Shown one piece after another: positions 14,401 to 26,443 of a stretch of DNA of 64,000 nt. The DNA comes from Babylonia areolata. Lineage: Eukaryota > Mollusca > Gastropoda > Neogastropoda > Buccinidae. The notes beneath the pieces are model-generated. The model was not told where the DNA came from. It saw only the letters and a program-made list of their open reading frames with translations, and searched no databases. The stretch spans positions 37,916,039 through 37,980,038 of the forward strand of contig NC_134896.1 of the NCBI RefSeq assembly GCF_041734735.1, in the 5' to 3' direction. A program made the position numbers and the translations under genes. The number at the start of each line of letters is the position of its first letter. The stretch's first letter is position 1.

Positions 14401-17400
14401 GCAGGATGACATTGAATAAATGTGACTATAAATGTGACTAAATTACGGATCTTATTTTCGTTGTGTTCTTTTTTTTTCTTCTTTTTTTTTGGCACTTGCA
14501 GTATTTTCGCTTGCTTTTCTTTGTGTTGTTCCCGCTTGTGTTTATTTCATAACCTACAGTATTGACTGTTTTTCTGTAGTATCAGTATGTGTTCCAGTGC
14601 AGGAAATAAGTGCGGCTTATAAGCCAGTGCGGCTTATATATGTATGAAGTTAAAACTTTTCCTAAATTTAGTGGGTGCGGCTTATGTACCAGTGCACTCA
14701 ATAGACCGGACTTTACGGTACTACAGGTAAACATCCACCTGAGCAGAACAAACAACAGCACTCGCTACAGGTAAACATCCACCTGAACAGAACAAACAAC
14801 AGCACTCGCTACAGGTAAAATTCCACATGAACAGAACAAACAACAGCACTCGCTACAGGTAAAATTCCACATGAACAGAACAAACAACAGCACTCGCTAC
14901 AGGTAAAATTCCACATGAACAGAACAAACAACAGCACTCGCTACAGGTAAAAATCCACATGAACAGAACAAAAAACAGCACTGGCTACTGATAAACATTC
15001 ACTTGATCAGAACAAACAGCGCTTGCTGCTAGTAAACTGTTAAAGCCTTCAGATCAGCATTCAGTTCTACTCTGCTCAAGCGTACTACCTTATCATGCCG
15101 AAAACGTGACATAATGCCTATGATGCAGCCTTCAAATTGAAGATGATCGACCTAGCAGACAACAGTGCAAGTGGCGAACCAGCAGCGACCTCCACTTTGT
15201 GTTCATGTTCATGAAGTGAAAGCGAGACTGAAGTCAGTGACAAGATGGCGGAAGAAGCTGTGCTGGTTCTCTTCAACTCAGACACTGAAGACAAAGATTT
15301 CAGTGTTTTCAGTGAGCAGGATGACATTGAATAAATGTGACTATAAATGTGACTAAATTACGGATCTTATTTTCGTTGTGTTCTTTTTTTTTCTTTTTTT
15401 TTTTTTGGCACTTGCAGTATTTTCGCTTGCTTTTCTTTGTGTTGTTCCCGCTTGTGTTTATTTCATAACCTACAGTATTGACTGTTTTTCTGTAGTATCA
15501 GTATGTGTTCCGGTGCAGGAAATAAGTGCGGCTTATATATGTATGAAGTTAAAACTTTTCCTAAATTTAGTGGGTGCGGCTTATATACCAGTGCGCTCAA
15601 TAGACCGGACTTTACGGTACTACAGGTAAACATCCACCTGAGCAGAACAAACAACAGCACTCGCTACAGGTAAACATCCACCTGAACAGAACAAACAACA
15701 GCACTTACTACAGGTAAACATCCACCTGAACAGAACAAACAACAGCACTAGCTACAGGTAAACATCCACCTGAACAGAACAAACAACAGCACTCGCTACA
15801 GGTCAACATCCACCTGAACAGAACAAACAACAGCACTTTCTACAGGTAAACGTCCACCTGAACAGAACAAACAACAGCACTCGCTACAGGTAAACATCCA
15901 CCTGAACAGAACAAACAACAGCACTTTCTACAGGTAAACGTCCACCTGAACAGAACAAACAACAGCACTCGCTACAGGTAAACATCCACCTGAACAGAAC
16001 AAACAGCACTTACTACAGGTAAACATCCACCTGAACAGAACAAACAACAGCACTCGCTACAGGTAAACATCCACCTGAAGAGAATGAACAACAGCACTTG
16101 CTACATGTGAAAATCCACAGGAACCGAACAAACAGTAGCACTCACTACAGGTAGACATCCACCTGAACAGTGCAACAGCTAACAATGCATTTAAGGTGTT
16201 GGTGTAAAGACATTCACAGATTCAGAGAGGGTGTTCTGGTGTTACACAGGTACAGACTATGTTTAGAGTGTTTTGCATTTCTTATTGATACCCTGTTCAC
16301 TTTACAGTCCATTTGAGAGCTTGTTCTTGCCCTCTGCATGTCCATATGCCTGGTCTGTTTCAGCATAGCGGTCAGCAGATCTAAAGACGTGCCTCCTTTT
16401 GGTCCCCCCATACCTGACATGGGCAGCTTTCCCAAGTCAGCCGAGTTTGTGGATTTCCTCATGGCCAAAAGTAAGTTCTGCTTTCATCCCACCACACCAC
16501 TCTCCCTGTCATATTCCTTCATGGACACCCCCCCACCACATCACATCCTCATTTTTCCCTGCCACATCTCCTTATGGACTTACCACACCAAATCACATTT
16601 TCCTTTTGGCATTACCCTCAGCACATCACTGCTGCCTCTCCCCACCATATTTCCTCATGGCCACACCCTCACTACACCATTCTCTCCTCTCCCTTGTCTT
16701 ATTTCCTCACGGTCACACTCCTACCACACCACTCTCTCCTATGTTGTGCATTCATCACTAACATAATAAATCATTGGATTTGGTATGTCATGTATTCATC
16801 AATGATACACAGTGATGGTTGCAATGTTGTGCAGTCAACTGTAGCATGACATTTATTTTGTTTTGCAGACATCCTTATCATTTGTGCAGTCATCAGTGAT
16901 GTTGACTGTGTTTTACTGTGTTATGCAGTCATCATTACAATATTCTGCTGTCATCAGTAATATTGACTGCATTTTGCTGTGTTAAGCTGTCTTCATTATG
17001 ACATTCTGCCTTCATCAGTAATGTTGGCTGTGTTTTGCTGTGATGTGCAGTCATCAGTAATCTTGACTGTGTTTTGCTGTCTTGTGCAATCTTCAGTAAT
17101 GTTTAGTGTGTTTCATTGTGTTGTGCAGTCATCAATGCAGAGAACGCAGCTCATAGGTCAGAGAAGTTTCGAACCATGGCCCAGCGGACAAGACAGGAAT
17201 ACCTCAAAGATCTGGCTACCAATTTTTGTACCAACAATGCTTTGGATTCTGGATCCAAACTCAGTAAGTGTGTGTATTTAGATTTGTGTATGTATATATG
17301 TGTATCAGGACAGAAAAGCATCTGGAATAAGCCACGATTCTGGAACAGATAAAGGGTTTTTTGCTGGTGGCACACTTCAATTCTCAGATGTGTACACAGA

Positions 17401-19280
17401 GTAAGTCTGTTATGGTTAACCAGCCACCGTGGCGAAGTGGTTAGCTTGCGGACTGACGGGTGGGAGGATGCGGGTTTGAATCCCAGCGGAGATGGGTTTT
17501 TACAGCCTGCGGCCGGCTCCTACCCAGAGTTGAGTGTGCTGTGGGCTTAAATGGGGAGACTGGGACCACACAGTCAAGTGTCATCCACTTCACGGATGCG
17601 TCTTTGGGTGTGTTGCTCTAATTACCTGACCAACACTGCAAGTGTCTGTATCTCTGGGGCCTGGTTGACGCCAGGATATTATGAAAGGAAGCGTAGAGTA
17701 CAGCCTTGTCGTGAAGTCCCAAACCAGAATGGACCTCCATAGCAACATTGTTATCATCAACATTATTCTTCTCCTTCTTCATCATTACCAATATAAACAA
17801 AAATGTCCCAAAGTCTGTGGCCTTTCATGCCCTGCTGTCACGGTGACCTCACTTTCGATATGCCTCCACTTATGTACTTGGGGTGAGTCTTGTCAGTGCC
17901 TTCAGTTTCGGCAGATTCATGGGGGCTGTTGTTGGAGGGACGTGGTGGTGGTCTCCACTCAGGGGGGGCGGGGGGGGGATATGCTCACTCAGTCTGGCTC
18001 CACGACTAAGCCATTATTGTCATCAGTATGGGGCTTAGTAGGTGGTGCCCCAAGTACATTAAATCAGAGCAGGCACCACTGAACACCACCGAAGTGACTC
18101 AGCAGCAGTGCAGGGTCTCCTGTGGTGTGTGGCCTCCTGGTGGCCTAACATTGATGGTTCCCTGCGGATTGCTGATGTTGGGAGTGTGACAGACGAACCC
18201 AGGTGTGGCTGTGTTCGTGGGACTCAGAATGAGCAGCGTGGGAGCAATGCCACTGAAATGGTGCAGATGATGGGGCAGCAGAAAAACAAAACAAAACAAA
18301 ACAAAAAAAGTCTGTTATGGTTGTCTTTGTGTCCACACTTGTATGTCCTTGATAGAATTTATTATTGGCATTCTTTCAGAATCCACTAGTGAAGCTCTGA
18401 TGTATCACTGAGAGGTGTATGTGTTTCTGAGGGACGGAAGGAGGTGTGTAGATGTGATGTATCTCTGACGGTTGTGTGTGTGTGTGTAGAGATGTGACGT
18501 GTCATTAAGGGGTGTATGTGTGCGTAAAGATGTGATATGTCACTGAGGAATGTATGTGTATGAAAAGAATGACTGTGTCACCGAGAGGTGTATGTGTGTT
18601 GATTTAAAGAGATGATATGTCACTGAGAGATGTATTTGGTGTGTCACTGAGGGGTTGTGTATGTGTAAAGATGCGGTTTGTCACTGAAGGATGTACATGC
18701 ATGTAAAAGTGTCTGTCACTGGATGCATTTATGTGGTGTGACTGAGAGGTACATGTGTGTATATGGTGTGTTACTAAGGGGTGTCTGTCACTGGATGTGT
18801 ATGTGTGTGTGTGTGTGTCACCGAGGGATGTATGTGTGTTTGTGGTGTGTCACTGAAGGGTGTGTGTTTCACTGATGGGTGTATGTGTGTATGTGGTGTG
18901 TCACTGAGGTGTGTATATGTGTACATGGTGTGTCACTGAAGGATGTGTGTGTGTCACTGATGGGTGTATGTGTGTGTGTGGTGTGTCTCTGCGGAGTACA
19001 TGTGTGTACATGGTGTGTCATTGAGGGATGTATATGGTGTGTCACTGAGGAGTGTATGTGTGTACATGGTGTGTTACTGAAGGGTGTGTGTGTGTGGTGG
19101 ACAGGCAAGTTTGCCCTGGGCAGTGGCCGCAAGAAGGAGAAGACGAAGCACCGAGTGGTGCCCTACATGTACACCAAGGGGGCCCTGGTCTGGAATGTTC
19201 AGGTTGGTTCTCTCTGTTGTGCCTTTTTCTGTTCATTTGTATGTGTGTGTGTCCTTGCCTTGGGCAATCTGCTTGACAAA

Positions 19281-19317
<37 letters not shown>

Positions 19318-22300
19318 CTTAGCCTAGGGATTCTGGTCAGTTAATAAGATAATGTGTGTGTATGCATATGTGTATGTGTGTGTTCTTGGCCAAGGGGTTC
19401 TGTTCAGTAAATAAATTTATGAGCGTGCTTGTGTCCCTATTTGTCTGTCAAGTCTAAATTTTTATTTCAAGATGGTAATTGATTATGTGTGTATGTCTTC
19501 TTGCACAGGGCATTCTGCTTGACAAAATGTGTGATGTGTATGTGTGTGTATACATTGTATGTAAGTGTTCTTGGCCATGGGATTCAGCTCAGGTGATGAA
19601 ATTGTGTGTGTGCAGGTGGAGGACATGGGCAGTTCAGTGCAGGTGGAGAGTCTGCTGGCGATTGCCGCAGACACCATTGTGTTGCTGGACTCTGCCTCCA
19701 CTGATGTCATCTTCACTGTGCCCTGCAGCACCGTCATTGGCTGGACCCTGCAGGCTTCCAGGTGCTCTGTCGTGTTACAGTTCCCCACGGGGACCTACTC
19801 TGTCTCTGTCGTGATCTGTCTGTCCACTTGTTTCTGTCTCACAGCTTCCCCTCCGTCTTTTTTGTCATCTGTTTGTCCACTTGTTTCAAACAGTGATGGG
19901 TGCAGTAGCCGAGCGGTTAAACCGATGGACTTTCAATCTGAGGGTCCTGGGTTCAAATCTTGGTAACGGCGCTTGGTGTGTAAAGGGTGGAGATTTTTCC
20001 TATCTCCCAGGTCAACAGTTGTGCAGACCTGCTTGTGCCTGAATCCCCTTTGTGTGTATACGCAAGCAGAAGATCAAATACGCACGTTAAATATCCTGTA
20101 ATCCATATCAGCGTTTGGTGGGTCATGGAAATAAGACATACACAGCATGCACACCCCTGAAAACACAGTATGGTTGCCTGTATGGCAGGGTAAAAGCCCA
20201 CTTGTGAACATACGAGTGAATGTGAGAGTTGCAGCCCATGAACAAAGAAGAAGTTTCCAAGAGTTAGCAAGAAGTCTACAAACTGCATGCAGAAAGACTC
20301 CAGCTCATCTTGATTGCTGTTTACGAGTGTGTGTGTGTGCGTGTGTGTGTGTGTGTGTGTCCTTTCATTTTCTGTCTTTATCCCTTTGCAACATCAACAG
20401 CACTGGAGCTGTCGTCTATAAATGCAACTTACTGTAAAGTGTTAGCGAGTTTTGTTGCTAATAGTGTGTGTATAGGTACTAGGTGTGCATTTGCTTGCGT
20501 ATATGTGCACACCTTCATAAATATTGATATGTGTGTGCAGTATACGACTGTACTTTGGCCAAGGAGAATGCATCTTGCTACGGCCATTGAGTGGAGACAT
20601 GGAGGAGATGACAGAGATCATCACACGACTGACTGCAGTCTCCCAGGGCACTGAGGTCAGCTAGGAGCCTCTTTACAAACCTGTTTGTGTGAACTGCCTT
20701 GTGATGGGGTCCTTACTGTCCTTGTCTGCCTTTTGGCTGGGTTCTTACTATCCTTTGCCTTGTGTCTGGGTTCTTACTGTCCTTGTCCTTACTGTCCTTG
20801 TCTGCCTTTTGACTGGGTCCTTACTGTCCTTTGCCTTGTGACTGGGTCCTTACTGTCCCTGTCTGCCTTGTGACTGGGTCCTTGCTGTCCTTTGCATTGT
20901 GACTGGGTCCTTACTGTCCTTGTCTGCCTTGCGACTGGATCCTTACTGCCCTTGTCTGCCTTGTGACTGGGTCCTTGCTGTACTTTGCCTTGTGACTGGG
21001 TCCTTACTGTCCTTGTCTACCATGTGACTGGGTCCTTGCTGTCCTTTGCCTTGTGACTGGGTCATTACTGTTCTTGTCTGCTGTGTGACTGGGTCCTTAC
21101 TGTTCCTCTCTGCCTTGTGACTGGGTCTTTACTGTCCTTGTCTGCCTTGTGGCTGGTTCCTTACTGTCCTTGTCTGCCTTGTGTCTGGGTCCTTACTGTC
21201 CTTTGCCTTGTGACTGGGTCCTTGCTGTCCTTTGCCTTGTGACTGGGTCCTTACTGTCCTTGTCTACCTTGTGACTGGGTCCTTGCTGTCCTTTGCCTTG
21301 TGACTGGGTCCTTACTGTTCTTGTCTGCCGTGTGACTGGGTCCTTACTGTCCTTTGCCTTGTGACTGGGTCCTTACTTTCCTTGTCTGCCTTGTGACTGG
21401 GTTCTTGCTGCCCTTGTGTGCCTTGTGACTGGGTCCTTACTGTCCTTAGCCTTGTGACTGGGTCCTTACTACCCTAGTCTGCCTTGTGACTGGGTCCTTA
21501 CTGCCCTTGTCTGCCTTGTAACTGGATCCTTACTGTCCTTAGCCTTGTGACTGGGTCCTTACTTTCCTTGTCTGCCTTGTGACTTGGTCCTTGCTGTCCT
21601 TTGCCTTGTGACTGGGTCCTTATTGTCCTTGTCTGCCTTTTGTCTGGGTCCTTACTGTTCTTTGCATTGTGACTGGGTCCTTACTGTCCTTGACTGTCTT
21701 GTGACTGGGTCCTTACTGTCCTTGTCTGCCTTTTGTCTGGGTCCTTACTGTTCTTTGTATTGTAACTGGGTCCTTATTGTCCTTGTCTGCCTAGTGACTG
21801 GGCCCTTACCGTCCTTGTTTTAGTTTTGACTGGGTTGTTATAACCATTACAAGGTCATTAAGGCAAGTGACCTCTAGATGTAACAGTTGTGCTCCAGGGG
21901 ATGACACAATTGAGAAGTGACTTTCAGCAGATGACACAAGTGAGGACTGATTTTCAAAGGGTGATTTAAGTGAGAAGTGACTTTCAGAGGGTGAATCAAG
22001 TGAGAAGTGTCTTTCAGAGGGTGAATCAAGTGAGAAGTGTCTTTCAGAGGGTGAATCAAGTGAGAAGTGTCTTTCAGAGGGTGAATCAAGTGAGAAGTGT
22101 CTTTCAGAGGGTGAATCAAGAGAGTAACACAATAGAGAAGTGACTTTCAGAGGGTGACACAAGTGAGGAATGATTTTCAGAGGGTGAATCAAGTGAGAAG
22201 TGACTTTCAGAGGGTGAATCAAGTGAAGAGTGACTTTCAGATGGTGAATCAAGTGAGAAGTGACTTTCAGAGGGTGAATCAAGTGAGAAGTGACTTTCAG

Positions 22301-25300
22301 AGGGTGAATCAAGTGAAGAGTGACTTTCAGAGGGTGAATCAAGGGAAGAGTGACTTTCAGAGGGTGACAGAGAAGTTTCTTTGAGAAGGTAACACAATAG
22401 AGAAGTAACTTTCAGAGGGTGAATCAAGTTGGGAATGATTTTCAGAGGATGACACAGGTGAGAAGTGTCTTTCAGAGGGTGACACAATTTAGAAGTGTCT
22501 TTGAGATACATCTGTTGTGTTTCAGACAATGAAGCTGGTGCTGAAGCGAAACGGCTTGGGACAGCTGGGGTTCCACATCCAGTCAGAGGGCATCGTTACA
22601 GATGTGGAGCCCTATGGGTTTGCCTGGGAGGTGGGTCTGCGCAAAGGGAGCCGACTGGTGGAGATCTGCAAAGTGGCCACCATCACCCTCACCCATGATC
22701 AGATTGTGGACCTTCTGCGTACATCGGCCGTGGTGAAGGTGGTGGTAGTGCCCCCATTGGAGGATGGCACGCCCAGGTGAGCACATGGGGTTGTCAGTGT
22801 GTACTGCTGGGTCCTGTGGGTCAGTCTGCAGGATGGGTCTTGGTCTGCCTCAGTCCGCTCTGGTCATCCTCTTTCCCAGTCTGTCCTTTTACGTGGGTTA
22901 CTGTCTTTGTCTGGTCTGCTGACTGAGTGTTGTTTTGTCTCCATGGGTTTGTTGGAACCTAGTGTACTGTTTTACTGTGTTGTCTTCTTCTTTGATCTCA
23001 AAAAAAAGAAAAAAAAAAGAAAAAGGGTTCTCTCCTCTCTGGTCTGGCATTCAGCATACAGTACTGTTTTGTGTGTGTGTGCATTGTGGAGGAAGAATTT
23101 GTTACATATCTATATAGGGGAGGAGCCTATATAGTCTGGTAGTTTAGGGAAAGTGTTGGTATGTGTAGATGTGTGTCTATATTTAAGTGGGACTGCAGGT
23201 TTGTAATGCAAGTGGAGGGGGTGTATGTGAAGTGGTGGTGTGTAGGGATGTGTCTATATTGTAAGGGGGAGAGGGGATCTGTAAGGCAAGGGGAGGGGAC
23301 ATAGTATATATGTATAGTGGTGGTGTGAAGGATGTGTGTCTATATTGTAAGGGGAGAAGGGCTCTATGAGGCAATGGGAGGGGGCTTAAGTGTAGTGGTG
23401 CTGTGAAGAATGTGTCTTTTGTAAGGGGAAGGAGGGATCTTAATGCAAGGGGAGGGGGTATACGTATTGTGGTGGTGTGTAGAGATGTGTGTCAGAATTG
23501 TAAGTCTGTAACGCAAGTAGAGGGAGTATATGTATGTATAATGGTGGGGTGCAGGGATATGTGTCTATGTTGTAAGGGGGGGAATGCAAGGGGAGGTTGT
23601 ATATGTATATAGTAGTGGCGTGCGGGATTTCTATCCAAGCTGTAAGGGAAGATGGGGTCAGTAATGCAAGGGTAGTGGTAAAAGGTATATATATAGTGGT
23701 GGTGTGCATGATGTGTGTCTAATTTGTAAGGAAAGGAGGGGCGTAAAATGTAAGTGAGGGGGTATATGTATTGTCATGGTAAGATGTGTGTCTGTATTCT
23801 AAGAGGAGATTGGGTCTATAGCGCAAGGGGAAGGGGTACTGAAATTGTATAATGAGAACGCCATTCTGCCCTTGTAAAGTGGGGATGTCGGGGCGTGGGG
23901 GTGGGTTGCTGAGAAGGGGTAAATGTACAGTGATGGTGTGTAGGGCAAAGTACCGACAGCAGTCAGTGTGTTGGCCACATGTGTCCAGGATGGTTGCTTT
24001 ATCCCATGGCCTCTCCTTGCATCTCTTCTCCCGTTCACTGTGTATGTACATGTCTGTCTTTAGCTTCCTGGCCTCTTTGTTTTGAGGCCTCCAGTGCAAG
24101 TACTGTTCTGTCAGCTGTGTTTGTCTGCTATGAACTTGTCCAGTGTAATGGCTTTAAAAAAAAATTATAATATTAGTATCATATTGTGTCTGAGGCTTGT
24201 GAGGTATGTCTTTATTGTGTGAATGTGTGTGAGTGTTTAAGAGTGAACAAGAGTACATACTGTACGAATGTTTGGATATATGGGTGTGTGTGTTGTACAT
24301 GGGAGTGGGCATGTTTATGTGTGCAGGCATGTGTGTGTGTGAGTTTGAATGTACTTTGTGTGTGTGTGTGTGAGAATCAGTTAGGTTGTTTAGGAATGAT
24401 GGTATTTATATTCCTATGTCTGCTGATAATAATGTTTCAGCAGTGGTTTTAATCATTGCTGTGTGTGTATGTGTGTGTGTGTGTGTGTGAGACAGGGGGT
24501 TGATCACTTTCAACACCCACCTTTCCTTCACCCCCCTGGTGTCTGTGCACACCCCCTTCTGTCCCGACCAAATGCCTTTTCTGTCACATCATCCTCCACT
24601 GGCCACTCAGCGGCCCTGTCTCAGCCTGCCTCAGCTGCCACTGCCCTGGGCTAGGTATCAGTGTGTACACACACCCTGTGGTTTGCCTTGCTGCCCAGCA
24701 GAGGGTGTGGCCCGTCTGCCTGCCTCTTGTTCTTCACCCCTCTGTGTCTGCTTGTGTGTGGCTTGGCTTGGGCACCCTGTCAGCACACCTCTCCCAGCAT
24801 CTTGCACTCATCTGTGTGTGCATGCGTGTGTATGTGTGATGCGTGTGTGTGTGTATATTTGCATGGGCATGGACACATGGTTCCATAATCCAGAAACTAG
24901 GAAAGCTTTGGTAAACATGTTTATACAGGATCTGTACTATTCTGTTAATGTTCTGTACAAGGATAGCAACCCAACAGTAAACCTGTCACATCAGTTTTGA
25001 CTGGAATTTGTCTGAATATTAAATCTGTGACGATGTCGGCTGCCTTAAGTGGAAATATTCATGTTCCAGCACGATGAGCAAAAGATATTAGTTGGCGTGA
25101 ATGCTGTAGGTTTTGTTTTGTTTTTCTAAATAAGTGTATGATTTTCAGCCCCCCACCCTTTGACTGTTTGTCATTTGCACCCTTGCATTCCATTGATTTG
25201 TCTTTTTCCCACTATACTTTGATTGTCAGTCATTATTATTATAACGAGAATCAGGTATATGACCAACAAGATATTCTTTGAATTTAAATCTTGATTATCA

Positions 25301-26007
25301 TAGCATGGCGAGTATTGGTTTTGTTACTCTCAAATATTGAGAATAGTACAATCAAGTCTTGCTGGGAGTTCGCAGGTCTAAACGGATACTAATACTAACA
25401 TTGCATGAGTGCTTTGATATGGGAATGAATCAGGATTATGCTGACATAGTGTACATTATAGGCTTTTTTTGTTGTTTGTTTTTTGGCCCTTTCTTCCATC
25501 CCACTTCAGCGGTATTTCTCCATGCTGCCCATCCTTAGTCTCCTATACACTCCTATACTCAGCCACACTCAGGCTTGACTGTTGCAGTCCAAGGGCTAGC
25601 AAACATTTGGAGCGATCAGTGTTAAATCGCTGGGAGGCCACCACCAGAGCAGACTGTGCACTGCTGCTGAGTGTTCAGTAGTGCCAGCTCTGATTCAACA
25701 TTCACAGGACACCACAAAGCCCCCTAATAACAACAAAAATTGCTTAATTGCGGAACCAGGCTGAGTGATTGTCTCTCCAGGAGTGGAGACACCACCATGT
25801 TGCTAGAACAAGTCCCCCATGAACCTACTGACAACAAAGGCTTCGGCAGGAACTCGTCATAAATTTGGAAGTGTAGAGGGAATTGAAACTGAGATCACCA
25901 TGAGAATAGAGCATGAAAGGCCACAGATTCTGGGCATTTTTTGACTCAAGTGTATTATTATTTACAAACAAAGTGAGTTTGTGTAATTACAAAAAAAAAC
26001 CCACCCC

Positions 26008-26049
<42 letters not shown>

Positions 26050-26405
26050 AAACATTAACAAATTTTTTTCTGGAAAAACATTTTTCTGCCATTTTCCATA
26101 TGTTCTACTTACAATGACGTCCACTTCTCGGAAAGGCACACAGTATGAAAAAGCAAAAATGTGTTTCTACAGTTAATTTAATATTTCATTTTAAGATCTT
26201 TTCAAGAAAACTTTAGTACTTTAATTTTGCATATTGACACATTGATTGATAGCAGCCCTTTAATTATTTTTCTTTAAAATAGCAACTATTTCTGCTTATT
26301 ATTGAAGTTACATTGAGGCATACATCACCCAGGAGCAGCCAAATTCTGCCATGTAATGGGGCTTCAATCAGAATGTGCTGTATTTCAGAGAGGTCTCACT
26401 CATCC

Positions 26406-26443
<38 letters not shown>

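Larger units (their letters stand above)
17264..19104. other. SIPA1L intron 9
   Basis: A 1.8-kb phase-1 intron with a tRNA-headed SINE (17421-17755), a second repeat family member (17810-18295) and a TG-rich array (about 18405-19100) that reaches the acceptor of exon 10. Confidence 0.85.

Noticed and set aside
21806-22529. Repetitive minus-strand open frames ([10 protein letters not shown]-type repeats)
   Set aside because: They are translations of the 30-base array upstream of the PDZ exon, whose unit length keeps frames open by chance.
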